This document shows, piece after piece, positions 32,459 to 42,900 of a stretch of 64,000 nucleotides of DNA (position 1 is the stretch's first letter; each line of letters opens with the position of its first letter). The translations under genes and the position numbers were made by a program. The notes beneath the pieces were generated by a model. The model was given only the letters and a program-made list of their open reading frames with translations, did no database searches and was not told where the DNA came from. Source of the stretch: Ancistrus triradiatus (taxonomy: Eukaryota; Chordata; Actinopteri; Siluriformes; Loricariidae); contig JAJAGP010000236.1 in NCBI GenBank assembly GCA_025084515.1, positions 310,001-374,000 of the forward strand. The letters run 5' to 3'.

Positions 32459-34414
32459 CTCAATATCAGGGTAATGCTGTTAGCATCCAATAGCCCTGTA
32501 TTGGACCATGCTAGCTCAGTACCTGAGCCGATAGCATGCAGTAACCCTGTATTTGAGGATGCTAGCTCAGTACCAGAGCCGTTAGCGTCCAGTAACCTGG
32601 TATTTGAGTATGCTAGCTCAGTACCTGAGCCATTAGTGTCCCATAGAACAGAACCTGAGTTCATTAGTTCCGTGTCTGAATTGTTAGTGCCACCTGCTCC
32701 GTATCTCAGCCCGTCGTGCTCTCTAGTTCAATAGTTGAGCATGGTGGTTCATTCCTGAGTTTATTGATTCTGTCTGAATTGGTAGCATCGTATAGTTCCG
32801 TATCCGAGCCCAATGCACCCTGTAGGTCTGTAGTCGAGCATGTTAGCTTCGCACCTGAGTCAGTGAGTTCCGTGTTTAACCCGTTAGCGTTGCCTGGTTC
32901 CGTATCCGAGCAGGTTATCTCTGTATCCGACTGTGTTAACTCCGTTTCCATGCAGGTCGTGCCTCCTAGCTCTGTGAACATGCCGTTAGCATCGTATAGT
33001 TTTGTGTTCGAGCGCACCGCACCCTTTAGATTAGTGTCTGTGCGAGTTAGCTCTAAGTCAGAGTTTGAAAACTTTCCATGCAAGTCGTGCCTCCTAACTC
33101 CGTAGATGTGCTGTTAGCATCAAGTAGCTCTGAGCCCGAGCATGCTATGTTCATTAGTTCTGTGCCTGAACATGGTAGCCCCAACATGAGTTTGATAGTT
33201 CCGTTTTTGCGTCCGGTAGCCCTGTACAGGGACCCTGTGCTTGGCTCCATACCTGAACCCGTTGCGCTACTACATTCCATGTCTGAGTTCGTAGCGCCAC
33301 TGACATTTGCGCCAACTCCTGTGCCATGGACATTTGCGCTGACTCCCGCGCCACGCACATTTGCATCTGTTCCCGTGCCAGCACCGAGGTCATCAGCACC
33401 CATGCCAGTGCCGACGAGGTCAGTGCCTGTGCCAGCACTGAGGACGTCAGCACCTGAGCCACTTCCGAGGAAGTTTGTACCTGTGCCTGAACCGAGAAGG
33501 TTTGTCTCAAAGACTGTCCTGACGCCTATCCAGAGGTTGCCCATCCCAGAGTCTGTACAGAAGACGCCCAACCAGTCGACACCTGTCCAGAGGATGCAAG
33601 TCACATAGACTGTCACAATGCCTGCCCAGGACACGTCACATTTTGAGGACTTCCAGACAGAGGCCTGCACAGAGGCCATCTGTTCCCAAGACACCGTCCC
33701 GGAGGCTGTCTCTTCCCAAGAGGCCGTCCCGGAGGCCATCTGTGTCTGTTTCCAAGAGGCCGTCCCTGAGGCTGTCTGTTCTCAAGAGGCCATCCATGAG
33801 GCCGTCTGTTCCCGTGAGGCCTGTACAGAGGCTGTCTGTCAATGAGAGACCCGCCAGGAGGCCGTTTGTTCTCAAGAGGCCCGCCCAAAGGGCATCTGCC
33901 CAAGTGAGGCCCTCCCAGAGGCCGTCTGCTGAAGTGAGACCTTCCCAGAGGCCGTCTGCCCAAGTGAGGCCTTCCCAGTGGCCATCTGCCCAAGTGAGGC
34001 CTTCCCAGTGGCCGTCTGCCCAAGTGAGGCCTTCCCAAGAGGCCGCCTACCCTAGTGAGGCCTTCCCTGAGGCCTTCTGCCCAAGTGAGGCCTTCCCAGA
34101 GGCCGCCTGTTCCCAAGAGGTCATCCACAAGGCCATCTGTTCCCGAGAGGCCTGTACAGAGGCTGTCTGTTCCCAAGAGGCCCGCCAGGAGGCCGTCTGT
34201 TCCTGAGAGGCCGTCCCCGAGGACGTCTATTCCCGAGAGGGCTGTACAGAGGCCGTCTGTTACTGAGAGGCCCACCAGCCGCTCTCCAGCTGCCCGACTG
34301 CTACCAGACCTTTCCTAACGACCGCCCTGAGAGAAGACCCCCAGAGACTGGACTGTACCCTTTGGATCATTGTTAGAGTTCTGGCTCCAAGTCAGACTCC
34401 TTGGGGTGGGGTAC
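32459..34414 (+). mobile_element. Body of LTR element B: peptide-repeat region
   Basis: The body is tandem coding repeats in three blocks. At 32480-32700 a 51-bp unit encodes a 17-residue repeat of the type 'PVFEDASSVPEPLASSN'. At 33078-33608 a proline/valine-rich stretch ('VPVPAPRSSAPMPVP') ends with 'IPESVQKTP', the same motif as element A. At 33643-34318 a 30-bp unit encodes a basic ten-residue repeat 'RPSQRPSAQV', and the last frame ends in a stop at 34318, about 85 bp before a purine tract. No gag-pol enzyme domains are recognisable. Frames shift between blocks. No 5' LTR is visible, so the left end is truncated at the microsatellite. Confidence 0.65.
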
Positions 34415-35090
34415 TGTCACGCCTCACCCCAAAACCCCGTTGTCCGGATTACCGAGCTGTTACGGACAGCCGCGTGAGTCTCGTGGATCTATCTGGTCTA
34501 CTCTATCCACCACTCTTGGACTCATTATTGAACTCTGCTGTGGGGTTTCCTATTTAAGCGCGACCTCCAGAGACGTCCTGCATGGATTATTGATGTTCAT
34601 GGTGTTTCTCGTCCATGCCCGCACTGCCCACGCCGCCCACGCTTCTCAGTCCGCTTCCTCATCTGTCTGGCATCTCCGTGGTGCATCTTCGTCTGCCTGG
34701 CATCTCTGGTGCTTCCTCATCCGTCTGGCATCTCCATGGTGCTTCCTCGTCCGTCTGATAGCGTTCGATCGTGGCTTTGTGTCTGTGCCTCGCGGTTAAA
34801 GCCCGCTCCTGTTTACACCTAATGGTTAAAGCCCGCTCCTGTTTATGCCATGCGGTAAGTCCGGTGATGTTTATTCCTTTTGTTTCTGTACCCCTTCTCT
34901 GGCTTTATCCGTGTTTTCCTTTCGTACCAGTTTTCCGTTTCCGCCTGCTTTCGTTTCGTACCTGTTTTCCGGCGTTACCTGTTCTGTTTGCTGTTTGTTC
35001 TCAGTTTGGTTCTTTCTTTAATAAACCTTTGTTTATTCATTAGAACCTGTATGCTTCTCTCCCAAATTGTCTGTTCAGGGTGGCGTTACA
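34415..35090 (+). mobile_element. 3' LTR of element B
   Basis: The purine-rich tract TTGGGGTGGGG (34401-34411) precedes TGTCACGCC, and the LTR ends GGTGGCGTTACA. Within the 676 bp lie a CCTATTTAAGC TATA-like box near 34548, a short internal repeat built on CTGGCATCTC (34660-34760), a duplicated 'GGTTAAAGCCCGCTCCTGTT' (34793 and 34823) and an AATAAA signal near 35020. These are the expected parts of a gypsy-type LTR. The matching left LTR was not found. Confidence 0.8.
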
Positions 35091-35455
35091 GTACTATTGG
35101 TAGGTTATACAGTTATAAGTGGCTAGTTAAAACATAGCTATGAGCTATCATTTCTTTGTCTGACTTTCTTTTAAATATTTACTGTTGCCCATTACTCAAT
35201 GTGATAAACCGAAATAAGCAGGCTCTGACTGAAAATTTTAGCTGCTCAAGCTTTTGGAAAGATGTTGGGGCATTATGGGAAATGTAGTGCCGGTAGTGAA
35301 GTTGCTTGGCATGTCCTGTAGTTCTGCTCAGTAATCCAGGATAAAATTTACTTTTTACCGCCATTAATTTAGTGGTACACAGCAGCATTTTACCGGAGCA
35401 CATTGGTCTGATGATGCCCCTGGCACTAATCCATCGAAGAGGACACGCTAATACA
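35091..35455. other. No recognised features
   Basis: This short unassigned stretch follows the element B LTR. Confidence 0.5.
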
Positions 35456-35580
35456 CACAGACTTAATTACACAGGGAAACTTTAAAGACACCAACTGACC
35501 TAGTACATGTCTTTGGAATATTTGCAAACCCTACACAGTGCAGGATGGAAATCAAACTCCAAATTACTTTTACACCTCTT
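35456..35580 (-). mobile_element. V-SINE-like fragment
   Basis: 'TTTAAAGACACCAACTGACC' and 'TACATGTCTTTGGAA' correspond to the 3' half of fish V-SINEs in reverse orientation. The copy is diverged and lacks the tRNA-like head. Confidence 0.55.
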
Positions 35581-35602
35581 GAGTGATTAAAAATTGAGTG
35601 TA

Positions 35603-35675
35603 CTGTGGTAGCCTAGCATTTAAGGCACTGGGCTATGGACCAGAAGGTCCAGGGTTCAAATCCCATACTTTATGG
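35603..35675 (+). mobile_element. tRNA-derived SINE head
   Basis: The A-box-like GTAGCCTAGCATTTAAGG is followed about 35 bp later by GGTTCAAATCC, a good B box. The spacing fits an RNA polymerase III promoter of a tRNA-derived SINE. The remaining SINE body is not obvious to the right, where a reverse-oriented V-SINE begins. It is not a tRNA gene: the arms do not fold into a complete cloverleaf. Confidence 0.6.
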
Positions 35676-35689
35676 AATGTATGTACTTG

Positions 35690-35825
35690 TTGGAATGTTA
35701 GAGGAAATGGGAGTACCTAAAGGAAACCCATGCAGACATGGGGAGAACATGAAACTCCACACAGGGGGAGTCTGGGCCGGGAATTCAACAGTGCTAACCC
35801 CTGTGCCACTTTGCAGTCCTGTGCG
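35690..35825 (-). mobile_element. V-SINE, reverse orientation
   Basis: 'GGAAACCCATGCAGACATGG' followed by GGAGAACATGAAACTCCACA is the conserved V-SINE central block in reverse. At the right the reverse strand reads AGTGGCACAGGGGTTAGCAC, the A-box region of the tRNA-like head. The copy is short but has both parts. Confidence 0.7.
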
Positions 35826-37080
35826 AAACACAATACTGTAAATATGCATGACTATAGGTAGAAGGCAATAGGTAGATAGTCTGTATCAATTTGTTCCACA
35901 CTTTGAAAGGATCCAGCCCCATTTTTTTCACAAATGCCTCTATGTATTCCCAGCAGTTTGCCATGATACTTGTCTCTCCTCGCAGCATCTGAGTTCCAAA
36001 CCACCGTAACAGTCTCTACACTTTCTGTGCCAACTCACTTGGAACATGAAGTCTGACGTAAACTGAACAATTCCTGTTGCCATAAGGGTGAATCTGTCTC
36101 AGAATGCACTGTGGTGTGACATCGATTCCCAAGGCCTGTAATAATGTTTATTTATAAATTCAAGCGTTCAGGTGTGAAGCAAGTTTGCAGATAATTAACA
36201 CGTCCTGATATAGAACAAATCTTTTCTCAGCTGAACCAGAAGTAGCTGTTATGCTCAGTTATCTTAACAGAGTTCATGGGCATTGCACTGAACAGTTATG
36301 CTTGGTAATTGCAGAGTACAAGGCTAACTTTGTTCAGACTGTGTTAGTTCATGCCAAAGAGCAAAATGAACAGAGACATAGTGACCTTAACCAACTCAGC
36401 ATCTGCATGTATCTCAAGTAGCATGTACTGAGTGGTATAGCTCCTGGGACTTACCCTCCTTTTCATTAAAACAAACCACTTTTCCCTGCTTGTGTCATTC
36501 TCTGAATCAAATGCTTAATATGACAAGAAGTTAATTGCTTCATTTAATTCCAAGTGATTTTTGATTAATGAGTTTTCAGCAGGTTTCCCCCCATAAAAAT
36601 TCAAATGTGTGCATCGCATGTGACAATGTGATTTGCGCAATTTTTTCATTAAGCTATTTAAAGAACGCTTAAATAGCTTCATTATTGTGTGAGCTTTATT
36701 GTATTGTATAGCTTCATGCTTTTGATAGACTAGTTTTGGATGTGGGAAGTTGTAATGATTCACAGTAAACAAAGACACAACATTAAGAACTATTCCTTTT
36801 TGAGAGACTCATCAAAACGTCATAATTATTTCATAATTGCTAGAAGAATAAAATTTCTTTTGTATGCAGATATGAGTTGCATAACATCCATTTGAACAAC
36901 GTCTGACCTCTTATACATTCATGGTTCAGTAAGGTTATTATCCTTAATATTAATGTTATTAACATACGTAACCCAAATATTAAGTTGTCACTATATTTCA
37001 GTGAAATTGAGTTGCAACGACTGATGTAGCCGCTTCAGTTGCCAAAATGTTATTAAGCCCAAAATAGAGAAATTGCCATG
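35826..37080. other. No recognised features
   Basis: This is AT-rich sequence with random short open frames only. Confidence 0.5.
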
Positions 37081-37084
37081 CTGT

Positions 37085-37230
37085 GTCGGGATGAGCCAGC
37101 ATGCAGCCAGAGTGCAGAAATATGAACCAGTGTGTAGAAATACAAACCAGCATGCAGAGAGATGAACCAGCTTGCAGAAAAATGCACCAGCATGAACCAG
37201 AGAGATGAACCAGCATGCAGAGAGATGAAC
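37085..37230. repeat. Minisatellite, ~22-bp unit
   Basis: A unit of the type AACCAGCATGCAGAGAGATG recurs about six times with substitutions and length changes. The open frames on the minus strand here are produced by the repeat and are not evidence of a gene. Confidence 0.85.
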
Positions 37231-37530
37231 TGAACTGCAGCCAGGTGAGTCTTCGAGAGAGCAACAAAAGCGAGTTTGCATTGGCACGAGTCATTTAGCT
37301 GCCATGAAGCTCCATATAAGTAACACGATAAGACACAGGTGGATCCACGCTTAGGATGGCAGGACAGGTGTGGATGTCTCCTGTGCAGAGCGGTGCAAAT
37401 GGGATGTAATCACAGTACTGTATGTGTACAGGGTCTTGGCTATTTAGTCAATACTGCTACACTATAGTGTCCCAGATACCTTTGCTATATAATGTGTAAT
37501 ATATAAGTAAGGTATATAATATGGTGTTTA
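37231..37530. other. No recognised features
   Basis: This is unassigned AT-rich sequence. The last 100 bp weakly resembles the repeat at 14240-14300. Confidence 0.4.
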
Positions 37531-37571
37531 GACAATGTCAAGATCACATAATGTGTGATCTTGACATTGTC
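37531..37571. repeat. Perfect 18-bp stem inverted repeat
   Basis: GACAATGTCAAGATCACA is followed, after TAATG, by its exact reverse complement. This could form a hairpin in DNA or RNA. Related but imperfect sequence is found near 14307, inside the duplicated repeat region. Confidence 0.95.
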
Positions 37572-38110
37572 CATTTTCCCTTAGTTGATCAAGGTTTTTA
37601 TTTGACTGATGTTTTTAAAATATTGTTATATTATTCAGTTATCAATTTTGTTTGGGGGGACAGAAGTGTCTGTTTTTCAGAAAATTCACGAACTTGTAAC
37701 AGCTTGTATTACAATAACAATATCTTATATATAACAACACATGGCAGAATCAACGGCAAGGGGGTAAAAACTGTGATGCTTTGAAATTTTCACCTGGGTT
37801 ACAAACACATAACCTGATAAAGTAATAACATAGCAGAATTGTATGTAACTAAAATCACAGCAATACTCTTGTATAAATTATATGATCTCATCTCCAAATG
37901 AAGTCAGGAAAAATATTTCTTGTAGTTGGATACCTAAGGGGAAATAAAAACTACACTTTTCCTCTTGTTTCAGTGAAATGTGATCCTCCTAACTGTTTTA
38001 AATAGCTGTGTAAGCATCTTTAGATATCAAAGATACCTTTGAGGCTTTCACACTATTTGATATATTTAACCAGTCTGAGCTACTAATAACATATATTTAT
38101 GGCTACAGAC
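37572..38110. other. No recognised features
   Basis: This is AT-rich sequence without a named repeat or supported gene. Confidence 0.5.
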
Positions 38111-38111
38111 A

Positions 38112-38720
38112 CAGTGCCTTGCACAGTGCCTTGCAGTATTCACACACCCCCACCCCAAATGTTTTTACGTTTGTAGTATTACAACTTGAATTTAAAATGT
38201 ACTTAACTGCGATGTTTACCATGTGACTTGCACATATTTTTCTTAATAATTTGAATGTGACAGATTTTTATTTAAATTGTGACACAAACAGTAATTCAAC
38301 AAAATGCAGAAATCTTTCCATTGGATGTATTTTGTAGCAATTACAGTGTCTGTTAGGATATATTTCAGCATTGCAGATCTGGATCTGGAGACCATTTGTG
38401 ACCAACAATTTCCAAAGCAGTATGAGATCATGGCTTTGACTTGGACAATCTAGTACATTAAGGGTCTTGCTTTTTAACCACACTGGTGTAGCTTTGGCAG
38501 CATGCTTGAGGACATTGTTTTGTTGAAAGTCTCAGGCCAGTTGCAGTTTACTTTGAGGATTATCTTGTATGTGGCTCCATCCATCCATCCATCTGTTCTG
38601 AGCAGTTTTCCAGTCCATGCACATGAAAAACATCCTCACAGCATGAGGCTGCCACCAAATGCTTCACTTTCTCAGGATGATGAACCGTGATTGTTTTGCA
38701 CCATACATATAGCGTTGCAA
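38112..38720 (-). mobile_element. Degenerate Tc1-like fragment
   Basis: 'CAGTGCCTTGCAGTATTCACAC' resembles the terminus of a fish Tc1 family. Minus-strand sequence near 38470-38410 gives a weak 'DCPSQSHDLI' remnant of the SQSPDLNP block. 'CATGAGGCTGCCACCAAATGC' near 38643 corresponds to the glycine-rich region in reverse. A CCAT microrepeat interrupts it at 38577-38590. The frame is lost. Confidence 0.6.
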
Positions 38721-38746
38721 CAATTACAAAATGTGTGGTCTCATCT

Positions 38747-38835
38747 GACTAGGGCTGAAACTAATTATTTTGGTAGTTGACCAATCTGTCAGTTATTTTG
38801 TAAATTAGTCAACGATTATTTTTGTTATACTCTCC
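38747..38835. mobile_element. hAT-like terminal fragment
   Basis: The start CTAGGGCTGAAACTAATTATTTTGG resembles the widely spread vertebrate hAT end GGGCTGCAACTAACGATTA. Only the terminal ~90 bp is present. Confidence 0.5.
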
Positions 38836-38954
38836 ATCTCTACTTCCTGTGGGCACGGCTCGTGTTCCAGTGCCTATTTTACCTCACTAGCTCAAGTCTG
38901 CACAACTGTGAATGTCACCCTGTTGGCCAGTCTCTGCTTTAACCTAAGTTCCCA

Positions 38955-39047
38955 TAGCAAATTAATCCTGAAGGCTAGACAGTCCATCATAGGGCACATG
39001 AACTCACACTCACACACACACACACACACACACATCACAGAAACCAA
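38955..39047 (-). mobile_element. SINE 3' end with (CA)n
   Basis: 'AGACAGTCCATCATAGGGCACA' followed by a CA microsatellite (about 39010-39033) resembles the 3' end of teleost SINEs in reverse orientation. Confidence 0.5.
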
Positions 39048-39344
39048 TTAGTGCATGCAGACTCCACTTAAACTAAAACAGGTTTCTTTGTCACCAATGT
39101 TGTAGTTCTTTTCAGCAGAGAGCTTACGGGAGAAGAAAGCCACCAGGAAGAGCTTACGTGGCACTCCCGAGTGTTGGGACAGTACAGCATCCACTCCAAC
39201 TTTTGATGAGTCGACTTCAACGGTGAAGGGCTCATAGGGATCGGTGTGTTTGAGGATTGGTGCCATGGTGAAGGCCCATTTTAGAATAAAGAGTGCCCTC
39301 TCCGCCTGTGGGGTCCACCTGAACCCTCTACCCTTTGCTTTCAA
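39048..39344 (-). pseudogene. Gypsy RNase H domain fragment
   Basis: The minus-strand frame encodes the connection and start of the gypsy RNase H: 'FRWTPQAERALFILK' at the start, then 'FTVEVDSSKVGVDAVLSQ' (catalytic aspartate region) and 'FFSRKLSAEKNYNIGDKE'. The last carries the glutamate-containing segment, where the usual Asn-Arg-Glu reads Asp-Lys-Glu. The domain is cut at 39048, losing the last active-site aspartate. It would degrade RNA in RNA-DNA hybrids during reverse transcription. Confidence 0.8.
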
Positions 39345-39422
39345 GAGGGAGGTTAGGGATGGATGATGCTGCTGTAGTTACGGATGAATCTTCAGTAAAA
39401 ATTTTGCGAATCCCAGAAACTG

Positions 39423-39990
39423 TTAGACACCCTTTACCGAAGTGGGTGTGGGCCAGTTGGTGATGGTGTCCACCTTACTGTCGTCCATGGTGACACCTGA
39501 GGAGCTGATGATGTAGCCACAAAAGGTAATGGATATGAGGTGGAACTCGCATTTCTCCCTCTTAATGAACAGGTGGTGGTCCAAGAGTCCGGCGAGCACC
39601 TGCCTGACCTGTAACATGTGGTTCTCCCCATCTGGAGAATAAATAAGAATGTCGTCGATATATGCGATGACAAATTTGCCCAGCATGTCCTGCAGCACAT
39701 TGTTGATGAAAGCCTGAAAGACGAATAGTGTGTTGGACAGTCCAAATGGCATGACCAAATACTCGTAATGTCCCTTGGTCATGATAAAGGTGGTTTTGCA
39801 GTCGTCCCCCTCAGGAATTCTCACCAAATTGTAGGTGCTGCGTAGGTCTGGAAAAGATGGTGGCACCCCGCAGTTGTTCAAGAGTGACAGGTAGGCCTTG
39901 GTTATGAGGTTTAATCCCCAGTAGTCGATGCAAGGTCTCAGGCCTCCGTCCTTCTTCTTAACAAAGAAAATCCAGATGCAGCAGGGGAAG
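39423..39990 (-). pseudogene. Gypsy reverse transcriptase
   Basis: The clean part of the frame (39881-39423) starts in the fingers and palm: 'DLRSTYNLVRIPEGDDCKT' (motif A), 'MPFGLSNTLFVFQ' (motif B, with Leu-Ser-Asn where Leu-Ser-Asn/Thr-Ala-Pro is usual), and the catalytic 'YIDDILIYS' box at about 39636-39662. It then continues through 'CGYIISSSGV' in the thumb. Upstream to 39990 the sequence 'FFVKKKDGGLRPCIDY' is readable with frameshifts. Active-site aspartates are present, but the polyprotein is broken on both sides. Confidence 0.85.
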
Positions 39991-40342
39991 TGAATGAGTG
40001 AATGAAACCTTGTGCCAGAGCCTCCGCAATGTAATGCTCCATGGCCCGTTCCTCCTCCTGCCTCAGTGGATAACCTCTGGACTGAGGCAATATGGCTATT
40101 TCAAAGAGTTCAATGTCACAGTCATAAGCCCTGTGTGGGGGAAGAGTGGTGGCTCTTTTCTGACTGAATGCCTTGCCGAGGTCCAGGTACTCTCTGGGGA
40201 TATTCAGGTTGGAAGGGGAGTGTGGGTTCTCAAAGATGGATGGAGCAAGGATGCAGGAAGGGTACTGTAGACAGTGGGTTAGGCAGTGTGGATACCATTT
40301 GACAATTTCTCGTTCTTGCCAGAAGGTAATGGGATTGTGAGT

Positions 40343-40775
40343 TCATAACCATGCTAGTCCCAAAATAACTGGATAGGCAGAGGACTGGATAACGAAGACT
40401 TGGATGTCCTCTCTGTGCAAGGCACTGGTAACCAGCGCGATGGGTTCTGTGAGAGTTGAGACTTTCCCGTCGCCCACTGGGTCACCGTCTACGGCGGACA
40501 AATGAAAAATGAAGCTTGCTGGAGAGTGGGGTTGTAGGAATGTCAAGTTGTTCCACCAGGGTAGAGCTGATGAAATTACCCTGGGCTCTGGAGTCGATCA
40601 GCGCTAAGAAGATATTGTCCTGGTAGTATGCATCAAGGAAACTGGTAACAGAAATGGTGCTGATACTAGACCCGAAGAAAGTGTACTCACCCAACGTGGG
40701 GCTGAGTTGGCAGCGTGGGGAGGCTGAAGTCGACAGTCCCAGATCTTGTGTTCGGACAAACCACAATATAGACAT
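40343..40775 (-). pseudogene. Gypsy aspartic protease region
   Basis: The minus-strand frame 40775-40482 contains 'LALIDSRAQGNFIS', which corresponds to the D-S/T-G active site of retroviral-type proteases. The glycine is replaced by arginine, so this copy would be inactive. The overlapping frame 40546-40343 carries the later part with 'PVILGLAWL', a typical C-terminal flap-helix region. A frameshift joins the two. Its role in the intact element is to cut the Gag-Pol polyprotein. Confidence 0.75.
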
Positions 40776-41470
40776 AACCCCTTACGTATTCTGCATTCAC
40801 ATTCTCCCTGGGTCAGTTGAGTGGAATCACATTACATGGATTCAGTGGTGTCCAATTCCGTATTGCGATCCCTGGCTGGAGGGAAAGTCTTTTTAGCGGT
40901 GGCTCCGGAGAGACCAGTGTTGGAGGTGCCTGGTTGTGGGCTACTCGCACCATATGGCCGGTTCAAAAAGAGTCGGTCAATCATAGATCGACTGATGAGA
41001 TCCTCCAGAGATAGATTCTCATCCCTGCATGCCAGCTCCGTCAGAATTTCGGGACGTAGACCATTGTGAAAAGAGATGGTCGAATACCGCACGGATCTTT
41101 TCCACAAAGAGCTCCTAGGTGAGATCCATGACCTGTGGCCAGATAGCGGTGGGCCACTCTAGTGCTCTACAGGAGATAACAAATGCTATGCGGTCCTGAT
41201 TCGGGCCGAGAGGTGTACTCAGAAAAAAAGTTTGCACTGGAGCAGGAAGCTACTGTACACATTCGGATTACCCTCAAATTTCTCCGGTTTGCTTACCAAA
41301 CGGGTGATAGGAATGTTAGGACTCAGTAGTGAAGATATAGGGGTCGGTGCAGAGTTGGGCGAAGTTGTAGATTGCAGCTGATCAGAAGTCCCCTTCAGGC
41401 TGGTCGCAATCAGAGCTAGCTGACTTTGTTGTGTTTCCTGATTGGTTCAGAGTGTCTCCACACATTGTGC
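40730..41470 (-). pseudogene. Gypsy gag remnant with zinc knuckle
   Basis: Reading right to left, 'KPEKFEGNPNVYSSFLLQC' near 41290 marks the start of the gag core. The 91-codon frame 41107-40832 contains the carboxy half of the capsid. Near 40790-40755 lies 'CLYCGLSEHKIWDC', an intact C-x2-C-x4-H-x4-C zinc knuckle that binds nucleic acid. There are at least three stop codons or frameshifts in between. The intact element's gag would form the virus-like particle. Confidence 0.75.
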
Positions 41471-41489
41471 CAGTGAATCAAACAAGTGG

Positions 41490-41957
41490 CTATGTTTACT
41501 CAGGATTTGGCCTTGAGTGACGATGGTGGCAAGTAGACCACTGCGTGGTCACAAACACAATAGCATGATAGAGATGTTACAAAACAAGCTTGAGTCGGTG
41601 CCGGTAATCCCTCCATAAAGCGAAGGTGCCAAAAACACATAGTTAAGCCGTAATCCACAAAACAGAAAAGGGTCGTTACCAAAGATCAGTCCGGAAGAAA
41701 ACACACTTGGTATGCACATCAGGGATGGAGGCAATACTTCGCGAAGCGAGTATAAACTGCAGGATCTAAGTAGGAAGGAATCAGGAAGTTCTGATCAATA
41801 CTCAGGTGATCCTGATCGTGACATTACCTCCTGATTGGTCTGCTGGGTCCTGAGGTGTGCCGGAGGATTCTGGGAGTTGTAGTTGCACCCGTCCGCAGTA
41901 AAAGTACATTGACGCGATCGAGTGAAAAAGCGAGTCCATATATGGCGTGGCGTGACA
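41490..41957 (-). mobile_element. Probable 5' LTR and leader of the gypsy element
   Basis: The minus strand starts TGTCACGCCACGCC at 41957. It then has an ACTACAACTCCCAGAATCC block, a second TGTCACGATCAGG, a GTTTATACTCGC stretch and TTTTGTAACA near 41578, which could be the LTR end. No second LTR copy is present, so the limits are estimates. Confidence 0.45.
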
Positions 41958-42251
41958 CTCTGTTTCCCTGTTGCCCTTCTTAAATGTCAGTGACTTTTGA
42001 TAGACAGTCTTGTTTAAGCAGAGTCACAGTTACACCATATTTTTTACATTTCTTAAAAACAGATTTAATGGTGTGTAATGGAAAGTTCAGAGTTTCAGAT
42101 ATTTTTATAACTTTACCCTGATTGCAGCTGTAAAGCCTGCAAGACGAATGTAAACAGGCAGACGTAAGTCGACGTCAAAGCCGAGCAAGAGGTTGAAGAG
42201 GTTAATTTTGAACTCTGGTACCTTACAGACCATGTAAGGTACACAAAAATG
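41958..42251. other. Unassigned; possible transposon debris
   Basis: This stretch includes 'GTGACTTTTGATAGACAG' and AT-rich sequence that may be old DNA-transposon debris. It has no supported feature. Confidence 0.35.
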
Positions 42252-42520
42252 TACACTACATGGACAAAAGTATTGGTGTAAATCTCTTAATCCTTGAATT
42301 CAGGTGTTTAATTCAGTCCCATTGCGACAGGTGCATAAAATCAACCACCTAGCCATGAGCCATCAGTCTGACTTTAGAAACATCTGTAAATAAATGGGTT
42401 GTTCTAAAGAGCTCACTGAATTCTGGCATTGTACAGTCATAGGATGCCATTATTGCAGTAAGTCAGTTGCATAATTTTATTTCCCTACCAGATATCCCAT
42501 GATCAAGAGTGGTATATTAG

Positions 42521-42900
42521 GAGTCACGCCTGGGCCACTAGAGGCCAGCGTCAACTCAATATGGCGGCGTGAGCACGCACAGCGTGATTGCGCATGCATC
42601 ATCCCTATTTGGCGCAATGTGTAAAGTGTCGACACCTTTTGGTGGGCCTATTTAAGCACACCTTTGGGCTCACACATCTTTGCTATCGCTATAGCATTTG
42701 CGCTATTGCTACCAGCCCTCACACGGCTACCTTTCCACGGGTTTTTAAGCGCTGTTTTTTGGGTCAGGTACAGAGGCTGAGGGACCAACGGGAAAGAACG
42801 GGACATTTTTGAATGTTTTCTGTCCCACTTTACTATAATTAATATCCATACCTTACAATCTCTATATAACACCTTGATAGTATATACTCGCATAATACCA
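42521..42900. mobile_element. LTR-like insertion inside the Tc1
   Basis: This GC-richer block interrupts the Tc1. It opens near GAGTCACGCCTGGGCC and contains a TATA-like GGCCTATTTAAGCACACC at about 42645. It is unlike Tc1 sequence and has the look of a degraded gypsy LTR. No target duplication or clear ends were found. Confidence 0.35.

Larger units (their letters stand above)
39048..41957 (-). mobile_element. Gypsy-type LTR retrotransposon, 3' end missing
   Basis: On the minus strand the order is LTR-like sequence, gag, protease, reverse transcriptase, RNase H, which is the gypsy order up to RNase H. No integrase or 3' LTR follows, because the element stops against SINE sequence at about 39048. 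TGTCACGCC begins at 41957 and a second TGTCACG at about 41825; either could be the LTR start. Stops and frameshifts interrupt every domain. Confidence 0.85.

Noticed and set aside
33613..34275. 220-codon minus-strand frame with Gly/Leu/Arg repeats
   Set aside because: It is the antisense of the 30-bp repeats of element B. The plus frame fits the LTR, polypurine tract and stop arrangement better.
35603..35675. tRNA gene
   Set aside because: A and B boxes are present, but there is no complete cloverleaf, and SINE sequence surrounds it.
37000..37294. 98-codon minus-strand frames rich in Cys/Ser/His
   Set aside because: They are translations of a ~22-bp minisatellite.
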